Positions 1-7,172 are shown, numbered from the stretch's first letter. The stretch is DNA of 16,874 nucleotides from JBGPLJ01 sp041486385 (GCA_041486385.1 JBGPLJ010000043.1:1-16874); one strand, 5' to 3'. The notes: generated from the letters alone by a model not told the origin. Program-made: numbers and translations.

Positions 1-595
1 CGCCGCCGCCCTGTTCGCCGCGCTGCCCCTCGCGCTGGCGCTCGTCGCAACCGCGCTCCTGCCCGCTACGTCGGCGCGCGCGGATGGCCAGACGGACGCT
101 GCGATCGAACAGGTCGTGCGTCGCGCGCTCGCGGACCTTGACGCCAAATGTCTCGGCGAACGCTACGACTACGACGTATGGCGCGCCCTGATGGAGCCGC
201 GGCTCATGCGCCGCGTGCCGGACAAGGACGAGCGCGCAGAGATACTGCGCAACGTGTATTGCGAAGCGAATCGCCGCACACCGCGCTTGCCGCCGGAGCT
301 CGTGCTCGCCGTCATCGACGCCGAGAGCAGCTTCAATCGCTACGCCGTCTCACGCGTCGGCGCCCAGGGACTGATGCAGGTGATGCCCTTCTGGCCGCAG
401 CGGCTCGGGATGCAGCTGCATCAGCTCGTGCGCGTGCGCGAAAACATCCACATGGGTTGCGAAATCCTGCGTTTCTATCTGGACGCGGAAAGGAAGGACG
501 TGCGCAGAGCCCTGGCCCGCTACAACGGCAGCCCGGGCCGGCGCGCATACCCTGACGTTGTCGTTACGCTCTGGACCACCCGCTGGCGGAACTGA
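1..595 (+). CDS. Secreted lytic transglycosylase (SLT domain), 5' partial
   Basis: This is a murein lytic transglycosylase acting in the periplasm; the family cleaves the MurNAc-GlcNAc bond and leaves a 1,6-anhydro end. The reading frame is open from base 2, so the start codon lies before the window. The first visible residues are a long Ala/Leu hydrophobic stretch ending in a likely signal-peptidase site (ATSARA then DG, near base 82), so only the first few residues of the signal peptide are missing. The goose-lysozyme-like fold shows as AVIDAESSFNRYA, whose Glu codon at 323-325 is the expected catalytic acid, then VGAQGLMQVMP, NIHMGCEILR and LARYNGS. These are the standard SLT motifs in the right order. 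A GTG at 116 could be taken as the start, but that would discard the signal peptide, so I reject it. The gene ends 21 bp from the convergent acylphosphatase stop. The exact MltC/MltE/Slt subfamily cannot be told from this fragment. Confidence 0.85.
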   Translation, partial: AAALFAALPLALALVATALLPATSARADGQTDAAIEQVVRRALADLDAKCLGERYDYDVWRALMEPRLMRRVPDKDERAEILRNVYCEANRRTPRLPPELVLAVIDAESSFNRYAVSRVGAQGLMQVMPFWPQRLGMQLHQLVRVRENIHMGCEILRFYLDAERKDVRRALARYNGSPGRRAYPDVVVTLWTTRWRN

Positions 596-616
596 TGGCT
601 CCTGTGCGCGGCTCGT

Positions 617-892
617 CTAGCGCGAAGTAAATGCTGCGGGTGGCGGCCCCTGCCCTTCGGCATCGCTCTCCTCCACCGCCGTAACCCTGGAAGCGGTTGA
701 GCCGGTCCACAACCAATCGAGAAATGCGCGCACGGCAGCGGGCTCGCCATGCGCGATCACTTCGACGCGGCCGTCGGGGAGATTGCGCGCGCAGCCGGTA
801 ACGCCAAGTTCGCGCGCCTTCGTGGCGGCGCTCGCACGATAGAACACGCCCTGCACCCGTCCCGAGACCAACGCGCGTCGCGCCACGGCCAT
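617..892 (-). CDS. acyP: Acylphosphatase
   Basis: This is a small cytosolic acylphosphatase of 91 residues, the normal size for the family, which hydrolyses acyl phosphates such as carbamoyl phosphate and 1,3-bisphosphoglycerate. The phosphate-binding signature is plain near the N-terminus: VSGRVQGVFYRASAATKA, whose Arg in VFYR is the phosphate ligand. It is followed by GVTGCARNLPDGRVEVIAHGE, which carries the catalytic Asn (in ARNLPDG). I chose the ATG at 892 because it places the family's first beta strand right after the start, and a purine-rich AGGCAGGG lies just upstream. A longer frame from base 925 adds eleven residues that do not fit the family. The gene is convergent with the transglycosylase and divergent from wrbA. 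The C-terminal tail of about 15 residues, rich in Gly and Pro, is unremarkable. Confidence 0.93.
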   Translation of the reverse strand: MAVARRALVSGRVQGVFYRASAATKARELGVTGCARNLPDGRVEVIAHGEPAAVRAFLDWLWTGSTASRVTAVEESDAEGQGPPPAAFTSR

Positions 893-956
893 GAAGCACC
901 CTGCCTGTAACGGTGGCGCCGGCAAGGCGGCCGCCGCAAAGTCTATGGCCAGAAAG

Positions 957-986
957 CCTATAGCATCAGCTCCGCGCCCACTACAA
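957..986 (-). promoter_or_regulatory. Possible acyP promoter
   Basis: On the minus strand, TTGTAG (981-986) and TATAGG (957-962) are separated by 18 bases and lie 65-95 bases upstream of the acyP start. Both hexamers are only partial matches to the sigma-70 consensus. The -35 box overlaps the TACAAT box proposed for wrbA on the other strand, so the two divergent promoters would share bases. This is inference from sequence only. Confidence 0.22.
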
Positions 987-987
987 T
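982..987 (+). promoter_or_regulatory. Possible wrbA -10 box, very close to the start
   Basis: TACAAT matches the sigma-70 -10 consensus at five of six positions. It ends 3 bases before the GTG at 991 and 9 bases before the ATG at 997. There is no good -35 box at 17 bases and no Shine-Dalgarno sequence before either start. If it is real, transcription would begin at or just before the start codon. Confidence 0.35.
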
Positions 988-990
988 GCC

Positions 991-1593
991 GTGGCCATGC
1001 TGGACGTTCTCGTACTCTATTACTCGCGCAGCGGCAGTGTCGCCGAGCTCGCGCGTCACGTTTGCCGCGGCGTCGAATCCGTTGCCGGAGTCAGTGCGCG
1101 CTTGCGGACCGTGCCGCCCGTCGCGACCGTCACGCAGGTCGCAGAGCCTCCAGTGCCCGAGAGCGGCGCGCCGTACGCGACACTCGAGGACCTGCGCGAG
1201 TGCGGCGGCCTGGTCATGGGAAGCCCCACGCGTTTCGGCAACATGGCTGCGCCGCTCAAGCATTTTCTCGACACCACCGGCGCGCTCTGGGTGTCGGGTG
1301 CGATGGTGGGCAAGCCAGCGGCGGTCTTCACGGCGACGCAGACCCAGCACGGCGGAAATGAGTCGACGCTCCTCAGCATGATGTTGCCTCTCCTGCATCA
1401 CGGCATGCTGCTGGTCGGCCTCCCGTTCACCGAGGAGGCCCTGCAGCGCACGACGGGCGGCGGCACACCCTATGGCGCAAGCCACGTGCACGGCACCTTG
1501 AAGACAGTGCAACTGAACGACGACGAAAAGCAGCTTGCGCAGCGGCTCGGCCAGCGCGTCGCCGAAATCACGCGCAAGCTCCGCGCGACGTGA
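991..1593 (+). CDS. wrbA: NAD(P)H:quinone oxidoreductase, WrbA family
   Basis: This is a flavodoxin-like FMN protein of 200 residues, matching WrbA (about 198), which reduces quinones by two electrons using NAD(P)H and limits redox cycling. The N-terminal strand and FMN phosphate loop read VLVLYYSRSGSV (residues 6-17). The second FMN loop reads GSPTRFGNMAAPLKHFLDTTGALW. The third, AVFTATQTQHGGNESTLLSM, is the WrbA hallmark, followed by the TPYGASHVHGT segment. The GTG at 991 and the ATG at 997 are both possible starts, giving MAMLDV or MLDV. The second fits the family better by length, but neither has a ribosome binding site. The gene is divergent from acyP and convergent with hda, and its stop codon abuts a 60-bp palindromic element that probably terminates it. 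Confidence 0.95.
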   Translation: MAMLDVLVLYYSRSGSVAELARHVCRGVESVAGVSARLRTVPPVATVTQVAEPPVPESGAPYATLEDLRECGGLVMGSPTRFGNMAAPLKHFLDTTGALWVSGAMVGKPAAVFTATQTQHGGNESTLLSMMLPLLHHGMLLVGLPFTEEALQRTTGGGTPYGASHVHGTLKTVQLNDDEKQLAQRLGQRVAEITRKLRAT

Positions 1594-1595
1594 AG

Positions 1596-1654
1596 AAGGG
1601 GTCAGATCTATTTTCCGTGAGCGCTGCGGCGGAAAATAAATCCGACCCCTTTTT
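1596..1654. repeat. 60-bp near-palindromic element, REP/RAYT-like
   Basis: The left arm, AGGGGTCAGATCTATTTTCCG (1597-1617), pairs with the right arm at 1630-1650 over 21 bp with two mismatches (1604/1643 and 1608/1639). The 12-base loop is 1618-1629. The arms are much richer in A+T than the flanking genes. The GGGGTCAGATnTATTTTC core resembles short palindromes found scattered in many beta- and gammaproteobacterial genomes and near REP-associated tyrosine transposases (RAYTs). That comparison is from memory, not a search. No second copy occurs in this window and there is no transposase gene here. The element fills the gap between the wrbA stop (1591-1593) and the hda stop (1654-1656). Confidence 0.6.
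1597..1654 (+). terminator. Rho-independent terminator for wrbA (hairpin plus T5)
   Basis: The 21-bp stem of the palindromic element is followed on the plus strand by five T residues (1650-1654), starting 3 bases after the wrbA stop codon. On the minus strand the hairpin is followed only by TTCTTC, so it would be a weaker terminator for hda. The stem is longer than usual, which fits a repeat that doubles as a terminator. Confidence 0.55.
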
Positions 1655-2370
1655 CACTCGCCTGCGCCGATCGTCCAGCGTTGCTGCTCGAGAACTTCCT
1701 TGAGGAAGGGCACCGTGAGGCGGCGTTGTGCCACCAGCGACGCTTCGTCGAGCGCTTCAATCACGGCGCACAGGGTATGCATGTCGCGCGGATAGCGCTT
1801 GAGCAGAAACTCGGCGCTTTCGGCTGGCAGTTCGAGTCCTCGCAGGGCGGCGCGGCGTTGCAGGGCCGCTGGCAGTTCGCGTTCATCCAGCGGCCGCAAA
1901 TGAAACACCGTTGCCGCCGCGAATCGCGAGGCAAGATCATTGAGTCGCCAGTCGATGCCGGCAGGCGGCGCCGAGGCGGCAACTATGATGGCTGCTTGCG
2001 CCTCGCCAGCCGCGTTGTAGTGATTGAAAAGCGCGCGTTCCCACTCGGCGCTGCCTGCAACGCTGTCGACCTGGTCGATCGCGACGACGCCCAGCGTCTC
2101 GAAGCCGGCCAGCACTTGCGGACCGGCGGCCGCAAGCTCGGCGAGCGGCAGGTACGCGGACGATCGACCGCTGGCGTCAGCAGACGCGCACGCCGCCTGC
2201 AGCAAATGCGTGCCGCCGCTGCCGCGCGCGCCCCATAACCAGATGACAGCGAAGCCCCGCTCGGTTGCGGCCCTGCGCACCGCGTGGACCGCGGCAGCAT
2301 TGGACCCAACGGAGAAATTCTCAAAGCGCGACGCATCGCGCAAGCGCACGCCGAGAGGCAGCTGCAGCAT
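1654..2370 (-). CDS. hda: DnaA regulatory inactivator Hda
   Basis: Hda is a DnaA-paralogous AAA+ protein that, bound to the DNA-loaded beta clamp, triggers ATP hydrolysis on DnaA and so prevents re-initiation of replication. The 238-residue length fits. Residues 2-7 (LQLPLG) form the expected beta-clamp-binding motif. A P-loop-like WGARGSGGTHLLQAAC lies near residues 46-61 and a Walker B-like GVVAIDQVDSV near 94-104. LNDLASRF carries the arginine expected to act on DnaA. The end, RRLTVPFLKEVLEQQ, matches the family C-terminus well. The usual P-loop Lys is Gly here, as discussed in the findings. The gene is last in a minus-strand operon and starts 4 bases after the stop of the phosphatidyltransferase gene, which implies translational coupling. 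Its stop codon overlaps the end of the palindromic element. Confidence 0.93.
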   Translation of the reverse strand: MLQLPLGVRLRDASRFENFSVGSNAAAVHAVRRAATERGFAVIWLWGARGSGGTHLLQAACASADASGRSSAYLPLAELAAAGPQVLAGFETLGVVAIDQVDSVAGSAEWERALFNHYNAAGEAQAAIIVAASAPPAGIDWRLNDLASRFAAATVFHLRPLDERELPAALQRRAALRGLELPAESAEFLLKRYPRDMHTLCAVIEALDEASLVAQRRLTVPFLKEVLEQQRWTIGAGE

Positions 2371-2374
2371 GTCG

Positions 2375-2941
2375 TCAGACCGACTGGCGGCGGGCGCGAC
2401 TCACGGCGAGCGCGCGGCGCCAGTAGCGCGACACATAATCGATGCCGCTGACCACCGTCGTCACGAAGACAGCCGCTCCAAGGCCGGTCACAACGGCCAT
2501 TGGTGGTAGCGAATATCCACGGGCTCCGATCACGGCGAGCACATAGAAAAGCTGCAATGCTGTATTGATCTTGCTGATGACGGTGGGCCGGCCATCGACG
2601 GCGCCAAACCAGTGCCGGTAGGCAATCGCGCCAAATGCGATGATGAGGTCACGGCTGACAGCCGCAATGGCAAGCCAGGCGGGCACCCAGCCGACAATGG
2701 CGAGCGTGATGAAGAGAGTGACGAGCAGTAGCTTGTCGGCGAGCGGATCGAGCATCTTGCCGAGCTCGGACGTCCACCCGAAGCGTTTCGCCAGGTAGCC
2801 GTCGAGCGCGTCGGAGAACGCGGCGATTGCGCACAGCACGAGTGCCTGGTTCAAGCGCTCGGCGCCCACGCTCCAGGCGATCGGGATGACCAGCGCCATG
2901 CGCGCGATACAGATCGCATTCGGCAGATGCCGCAGGTTCAA
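2375..2941 (-). CDS. CDP-alcohol phosphatidyltransferase, PgsA-like membrane enzyme
   Basis: This is an integral inner-membrane enzyme of the CDP-alcohol phosphotransferase family, which transfers a phosphatidyl group from CDP-diacylglycerol to an alcohol. The complete active-site signature is at residues 44-70: D44, D47-G48, A51-K52, G61, D65 and D69, in the pattern DxxDGxxAKx8GxxxDxxxD. Four to five hydrophobic segments surround it. The 188-residue length and the LPNAICIARM N-terminus are close to PgsA (glycerol-3-phosphate acceptor), but the acceptor cannot be read from sequence, so I give no symbol. The start is TTG at 2941: it overlaps the DUF2066 stop as TTGA, CAGG lies about 9 bases upstream, and the next in-frame Met would remove the conserved N-terminus. 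The gene lies between DUF2066 and hda, an arrangement known from other gammaproteobacteria. Confidence 0.9.
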   Translation of the reverse strand: MNLRHLPNAICIARMALVIPIAWSVGAERLNQALVLCAIAAFSDALDGYLAKRFGWTSELGKMLDPLADKLLLVTLFITLAIVGWVPAWLAIAAVSRDLIIAFGAIAYRHWFGAVDGRPTVISKINTALQLFYVLAVIGARGYSLPPMAVVTGLGAAVFVTTVVSGIDYVSRYWRRALAVSRARRQSV

Positions 2942-3948
2942 GGACTGTACCTGACGCTGAGGGTCGACGGATCGGCGCCCGTGTCATCGAGCGGCTGGAA
3001 CTTGCGTTGCGTCGCGAGCGCACGCCGCAGCCGCTCGGTCGTCCCGCGCACGCTGAGCGCGAGCGTGACGCGGTTGCCGGCGAGTTCGGTCACCGCGACG
3101 CTGCGGATGAGACTCGAGGCTTCGAGCGTCGCAATAAGATCCGCATAGGAGCCGAGCGTATCCACGCCGATGACGTTGAGGCTGGCCGGATGCACCGGCT
3201 CCGCATTCGTGGCTGCGAGTATTTCGGCCAGCCGATCCGCGACGGCGTGTACGCCATCCGTCGCGCCACCCCGAAGCGCGCGCGTGTCACCGGCGGCCTG
3301 GACCGTCCAGTCGATATAGCCACCGTAGGATTTGCCGATGAGCACGGCATCCGCGCGATAGCGAGCGCCAGCGTCACTCAGACGTTGCAGGGACCCGTTC
3401 CAGACATCAGTCGCCGATACGTGCGCGGTATCCGTCGCGTCGAGGCGCGGCCAGATGATCGGGAGCCCGCGGCTTTCCGCCGCCGCTTCGAGATCGTCCT
3501 TGACGGCGCCCGTATCGTCGGCGCCGACGAGATGGCGGCGACCGCCGCCTTCGTCCATGACCAGCCAGACGAGCGTGACCGGACGCTCACGGCCCCAGAC
3601 CGGCCGGCCGGCGGCGGCAATGACATTTTCGAGCTTGGCGCCGTCAAAGCCGATCGTCACCTTGTTGCCCGGGAGATTGCGGTACTTCTGGACGTAGCGC
3701 TGCGCCCCGGAAATAAGCTCGGCGAGCGCAGGGGCGCTGTCGCCATCGCGCTGCCCAGTAATTCGCACGATCACCTGGCGCATGGCATCCTGGAAAGCCG
3801 CCGCCTGTCCGCGGTCCGACGAGACGGATGCCTCATAGAGATCCGTCACCACGGTGGCATGCGCGAAGCCCCCGCAGAACGCTAGCAACGCACCAGCACC
3901 CCAAGCAAGGGTACGACTCGCTATCGTTCGCAGGCTCGAATCTGTCAT
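2938..3948 (-). CDS. DUF2066 family exported protein
   Basis: This is a secreted protein of unknown function. From the ATG at 3948 it has 336 residues. An N-terminal signal peptide (ASRTLAWGAGALLAFCGGF, cleavage after AHA) is followed by TVVTDLYEASVSSDRGQAAAFQDAM, a start typical of DUF2066. Other family-like segments are VIVRITGQRDG, the YVQKYRNLPG region and GRPVWGRERPVTLVWLVMDEGG. An upstream extension to 4062 would put about 38 extra residues before the signal peptide and overlap the purM promoter, so I reject it. Starts at 3960 (GTG) or 3978 (ATG) are less likely but cannot be excluded, because no strong Shine-Dalgarno sequence marks 3948. The gene heads the operon DUF2066-phosphatidyltransferase-hda and is divergent from purM, the same neighbour as in Pseudomonas. 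No catalytic motif is visible. Confidence 0.85.
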   Translation of the reverse strand: MTDSSLRTIASRTLAWGAGALLAFCGGFAHATVVTDLYEASVSSDRGQAAAFQDAMRQVIVRITGQRDGDSAPALAELISGAQRYVQKYRNLPGNKVTIGFDGAKLENVIAAAGRPVWGRERPVTLVWLVMDEGGGRRHLVGADDTGAVKDDLEAAAESRGLPIIWPRLDATDTAHVSATDVWNGSLQRLSDAGARYRADAVLIGKSYGGYIDWTVQAAGDTRALRGGATDGVHAVADRLAEILAATNAEPVHPASLNVIGVDTLGSYADLIATLEASSLIRSVAVTELAGNRVTLALSVRGTTERLRRALATQRKFQPLDDTGADPSTLSVRYSP

Positions 3949-4020
3949 CGTATTTGCCACGGTCACTCGCACGCCCATGCTACCGGCGCTCGATTGCTCA
4001 TGAGGATCGGGGCGGGCGTG

Positions 4021-4026
4021 TAAAAT
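4021..4026 (+). promoter_or_regulatory. Possible purM -10 box
   Basis: TAAAAT, preceded by GTG, stands out in the GC-rich 102-bp gap between the divergent DUF2066 and purM genes. It would give a leader of about 18 bases. TTGCTC at 3994-3999 is the only -35-like sequence nearby but is spaced 21 bases away, too far for a good promoter. No PurR-like operator is visible. Confidence 0.3.
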
Positions 4027-4050
4027 ACCACAGCCGGCTAAACGACGAAT

Positions 4051-5082
4051 ATGAACGAACAAGCTCCTATTACCTATCGGGATGCGGGTGTCGACATCGA
4101 CGCCGGCGATGCGCTGGTCGAGCGGATCAAGCCGCTGGTGCGGCGCTCAATGCGGCCGGAAGTGCTTGCCGGCATCGGCGGCTTCGGCGCGCTCGTGGAA
4201 ATTCCACTCGAGCGATTTCGCCGCCCGGTGCTTGTCTCCGGGACCGATGGCGTCGGCACGAAGCTGCGCCTTGCCATCGAAACCGGCCGCCACGACACGA
4301 TCGGCATCGATCTCGTGGCGATGTGCGCCAACGACGTCGTGGTGCAGGGCGCGGAGCCGCTCTATTTTCTCGACTATTACGCCACCGGCAAACTGGACGT
4401 CGAAGTCGCCACGCGGGTCGTCGCCGGAATTGTCGAAGGTTGCGTGCAGGCGGGTGCCGCGCTGGTAGGCGGTGAAACGGCGGAAATGCCCGGCATGTAC
4501 AGTGGCGAGGACTACGACCTCGCCGGCTTCTGCGTGGGTATCGTCGACCGCGATCGGATCATCGATGGCAGTTCGACGCGCGCGGGCGACGTCCTGATCG
4601 GCCTGCCCTCTTCCGGACCGCATTCGAATGGCTATTCGCTGATTCGAAAACTGCTCGCGACCGCCGGCGCCAACGACAAGACGCAACTTGCAGGCCGCTC
4701 GCTCCACGACCGGCTGCTCACCCCGACACGCATCTACGTGAAGCCCCTCCTCGCGCTGTTTGGCGCAGTGCCGGTCAAGGGCCTCGCGCACATCACGGGC
4801 GGTGGCCTCGCCGACAACATTCCACGAGTCATCCCGGAGGGGCTGCATGCGGTGCTCGAACGAGCCGCATGGCCGCGCGATCCGATCTTCGACTGGCTGC
4901 AGAAGACGGGCCGGATGGCGGACGTCGAACTCCATCGGACCTTCAACTGTGGCATCGGCATGACGCTGTGCGTTGCGCCCGCCGACGCAGCCCGTGCGCT
5001 CGAAGTGCTTGCCGCCCATGGCGCGCCCGGTGTTCTCATCGGCGAAATCAGAAACGGCGCCGGTGAGGTCGTCATCCGTTGA
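4051..5082 (+). CDS. purM: Phosphoribosylformylglycinamidine cyclo-ligase (AIR synthetase)
   Basis: PurM catalyses the fifth step of de novo purine synthesis: ATP-dependent ring closure of FGAM to aminoimidazole ribonucleotide in the cytosol. The protein has 343 residues, the usual length. Visible family motifs are YRDAGVDIDAGDALV at the N-terminus, SGTDGVGTKLRLA (ATP-binding region), IGIDLVAMCANDVVVQGAEP, FLDYYATGKLD, ALVGGETAEMPGMY, GLPSSGPHSNGYSLIRK and the late HITGGGLADNIPRV. All are intact. The ATG at 4051 gives the expected N-terminus, though no Shine-Dalgarno sequence is evident. The stop codon overlaps the TTG start of purN, so the two consecutive-pathway genes are probably translated as a coupled unit with the DUF3108 gene. 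Confidence 0.97.
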   Translation: MNEQAPITYRDAGVDIDAGDALVERIKPLVRRSMRPEVLAGIGGFGALVEIPLERFRRPVLVSGTDGVGTKLRLAIETGRHDTIGIDLVAMCANDVVVQGAEPLYFLDYYATGKLDVEVATRVVAGIVEGCVQAGAALVGGETAEMPGMYSGEDYDLAGFCVGIVDRDRIIDGSSTRAGDVLIGLPSSGPHSNGYSLIRKLLATAGANDKTQLAGRSLHDRLLTPTRIYVKPLLALFGAVPVKGLAHITGGGLADNIPRVIPEGLHAVLERAAWPRDPIFDWLQKTGRMADVELHRTFNCGIGMTLCVAPADAARALEVLAAHGAPGVLIGEIRNGAGEVVIR

Positions 5083-5750
5083 CGGACGCCGAGCCAGGGT
5101 CGCGTCCATCGACCGTCATCCTCATTTCAGGGCGCGGCTCGAATATGCAGGCAATCGCCGCAGCGGCGCTCTCGGGTCGATTGCCGATTGCGGTGCGCGC
5201 GGTGTTGAGCGATCGCTCCGACGCGCTCGGACTCGCCACCGCCCACGCGCTCGGTATCGCCACAGCCGTGGTAAGCCCGCGTCCTGGCAGCGCGCGCGGC
5301 GACTTCGATCGTGAACTCGCCGCGGCGGTCCGCGCACACGCGCCTGAGATTGTCGTGCTCGCCGGCTTCATGCGCATTCTCTCACTGGCGTTCGTCGAGG
5401 AATTTCTGGGGCGCATGCTCAACATCCATCCCTCGCTCCTGCCGAAGTACCGGGGATTGCACACGCATCGGCGGGTCCTCGAGGCGCACGAAGCCGAGCA
5501 CGGAGCGAGTGTGCATTTCGTCACGCTGGAACTCGACGGCGGGCCGGTGGTCATTCAGGGGCGCCTTCGCATCCGGCCGGACGAGGATGAAGCAAGTCTC
5601 GCCGCGCGCGTGCTGACTGTGGAGCACCGCATCTATCCGCAGGCGATTGCATGGTTCGCGCAGGGACGGCTGCTCTGGAATGGCGGAAACCTGCTGCTCG
5701 ACGGCGAGCCGCTGACCGTCCCGCGCATCATCGACGAACAGGAACTCTGA
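5079..5750 (+). CDS. purN: Phosphoribosylglycinamide formyltransferase
   Basis: PurN transfers a formyl group from 10-formyl-tetrahydrofolate to GAR, the third step of purine synthesis. The 223-residue protein has the N-terminal nucleotide-binding segment TVILISGRGSNMQA (residues 12-25), the catalytic LNIHPSLLPKYRGLHTH with N115 and H117, and the catalytic Asp D153 in ELDGGPVVIQ. The C-terminal VLTVEHRIYPQAIAWFAQGRL is also standard. The TTG at 5079 is chosen because it overlaps the purM stop (TTGA) and has GGTGAGGT about 10 bases upstream. The first downstream ATG (residue 23) would remove the SGRGSN loop and cannot be right. The first ten residues are a non-conserved extension compared with E. 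coli PurN. Confidence 0.96.
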   Translation: MTDAEPGSRPSTVILISGRGSNMQAIAAAALSGRLPIAVRAVLSDRSDALGLATAHALGIATAVVSPRPGSARGDFDRELAAAVRAHAPEIVVLAGFMRILSLAFVEEFLGRMLNIHPSLLPKYRGLHTHRRVLEAHEAEHGASVHFVTLELDGGPVVIQGRLRIRPDEDEASLAARVLTVEHRIYPQAIAWFAQGRLLWNGGNLLLDGEPLTVPRIIDEQEL

Positions 5751-6568
5751 TGGTCAGGCTCCCAGGCAATGCGTACTTCATGCGCGCCATTGTTGTAGTG
5801 CTGCTCGCGTGCGCCGCAGTTGCCAGTCACGCCCAGCCGCCGGTGTACAAAGTGGTAGCGCCATTGGTCGCACCGCAAGCACCACCGCCGGCGGCGCCGG
5901 CAGCAGCCGCCCCAACCGCGGTTGCGCTAAAGCCCTTCACGTCGCGCTACAAGGTCGAAGCCTTCGGCTTTACTGCGGGGATGGCTGACATCACGCTTAC
6001 TGTGCAATCAGACGGGCGCTACCAGTACTCAACGGCCCTGCATCCGCGCGGGCTCGCACGCCTCGTGTTTCCGTCGAACGGTACGCTCACCACACTGGCT
6101 GAGACGGATGGCTCGTCGGTGCGACCAACGCGTTACCGCGAAGAGGACGGGACCGCCGCAACCGACGACGACGTCGCCCTCGATTTCGACTGGAGTCAGG
6201 GAATCGTCCACGGCACTGCGCACGACGAATCGGTTCGACTTGCAATGCCCCCGAAGACCCAGGACCCGATGTCGATTCAGCTTGCGGTGCTGCTCGATTT
6301 CGCGAACAAACGCGAGCCGCTGCGCTATTCGATGGTCGATAAGACGAAGATCAAGGTGTATGAGTACAAGTCCGAGGGACAGGCCCGCCTGGAGACGGCG
6401 CTCGGCCCGCTCGACACGGTCATCTACTCGAGCAACCGGCCTGGCCAGCCAACGCGGCTCACACGCGTCTGGTATGCGCCCGCCCTCGACTACACGCCGG
6501 TGCGCTCCGAGGACATCAACGACGGCAAGCTGCGCGTCCGCATGACGATTCTCTCGCTCAAGCGCTGA
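5750..6568 (+). CDS. DUF3108 family exported protein
   Basis: This is a secreted protein of unknown function with 272 residues from the ATG at 5750. It starts with a signal peptide (MRAIVVVLLACAAVASHAQ, from residue 11), followed by a Pro/Ala-rich linker (about residues 33-58) that probably lies in the periplasm. The folded part starts at SRYKVEAFGFTAGMADITLTV and has the alternating beta-strand pattern of DUF3108, including the late VWYAPALDYTPVRSED and a closing RMTILSLKR. The start codon overlaps the purN stop as TGATG and AGGA precedes it by 6 bases. A start at Met11 (5780) would give an equally good signal peptide. A longer frame from 5651 runs inside purN and is rejected. Cotranscription with purMN is recurrent in gammaproteobacteria but does not reveal a purine role. 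Confidence 0.88.
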   Translation: MVRLPGNAYFMRAIVVVLLACAAVASHAQPPVYKVVAPLVAPQAPPPAAPAAAAPTAVALKPFTSRYKVEAFGFTAGMADITLTVQSDGRYQYSTALHPRGLARLVFPSNGTLTTLAETDGSSVRPTRYREEDGTAATDDDVALDFDWSQGIVHGTAHDESVRLAMPPKTQDPMSIQLAVLLDFANKREPLRYSMVDKTKIKVYEYKSEGQARLETALGPLDTVIYSSNRPGQPTRLTRVWYAPALDYTPVRSEDINDGKLRVRMTILSLKR

Positions 6569-6586
6569 GCCGTCCGCGTTGTACTG

Positions 6587-7153
6587 CTACGTCTTCGGGA
6601 GCGTCACGCCGCGCTGACCCTGATACTTGCCCCCGCGATCGCGGTAGGACGTCTCGCAGACTTCGTCGGATTCGAAGAACAGCATCTGCGCAACGCCCTC
6701 GTTCGCGTAGATCTTCGCGGGCAGTGGCGTCGAGTTCGAGAACTCGAGCGTGACGTGCCCCTCCCATTCCGGCTCGAGAGGCGTCACGTTCACGATGATG
6801 CCGCAACGGGCGTAGGTGGACTTTCCAAGACACACCACGAGCACACTGCGCGGGATGCGGAAGTACTCGACCGTGCGCGCCAGGGCGAACGAATTCGGCG
6901 GAATGATACAGACGTCCGCCTTGAGGTCGACGAAGCTCTTTTCATCGAACCGCTTCGGATCGACGATCGTCGAATTGATGTTGGTGAAGATCTTGAACTC
7001 GCCCGAACAGCGCACGTCGTAGCCGTAGCTCGAGGTGCCGTAGGAAACGATCTTCGCGCCGTTGACTTCCCGCACCTGCGTTTCGGCAAACGGCTCGATC
7101 ATGGCGTGATCGCGCGCCATGCGGCGAATCCAGCGGTCGGACTTGATGCTCAT
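6587..7153 (-). CDS. dcd: dCTP deaminase
   Basis: Dcd is a homotrimeric cytosolic enzyme that deaminates dCTP to dUTP, feeding thymidylate synthesis in gammaproteobacteria. The 188-residue protein is nearly collinear with the E. coli enzyme. It has MSIKSDRWIRRMA at the start, SYGTSSYGYDVRC, and the core KSTYARCGIIVNVTPLEPEW. HVTLEFSN contains the catalytic Glu (E137). S112 and R116 correspond to active-site residues of the family. It ends with GKYQGQRGVTLPKT. Because it retains the trimeric deaminase pattern, a bifunctional dCTP deaminase/dUTPase is less likely. GCGAGG lies 8 bases before the ATG at 7153. It follows apbC by 19 bases on the same strand, as in Pseudomonas, and ends 18 bases from the convergent DUF3108 gene. 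Confidence 0.97.
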   Translation of the reverse strand: MSIKSDRWIRRMARDHAMIEPFAETQVREVNGAKIVSYGTSSYGYDVRCSGEFKIFTNINSTIVDPKRFDEKSFVDLKADVCIIPPNSFALARTVEYFRIPRSVLVVCLGKSTYARCGIIVNVTPLEPEWEGHVTLEFSNSTPLPAKIYANEGVAQMLFFESDEVCETSYRDRGGKYQGQRGVTLPKT

Positions 7154-7172
7154 CGATGGCCTCGCTTCACAC

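Noticed and set aside
116..595. Lytic transglycosylase as a complete 159-residue cytosolic protein starting at the GTG at 116
   Set aside because: The frame is open to the window edge and encodes an obvious signal peptide upstream of 116, so the gene is simply cut by the window.
3949..4062. 38-residue N-terminal extension of the DUF2066 protein
   Set aside because: It would place residues before an otherwise well-placed signal peptide and overlap the purM start and promoter.
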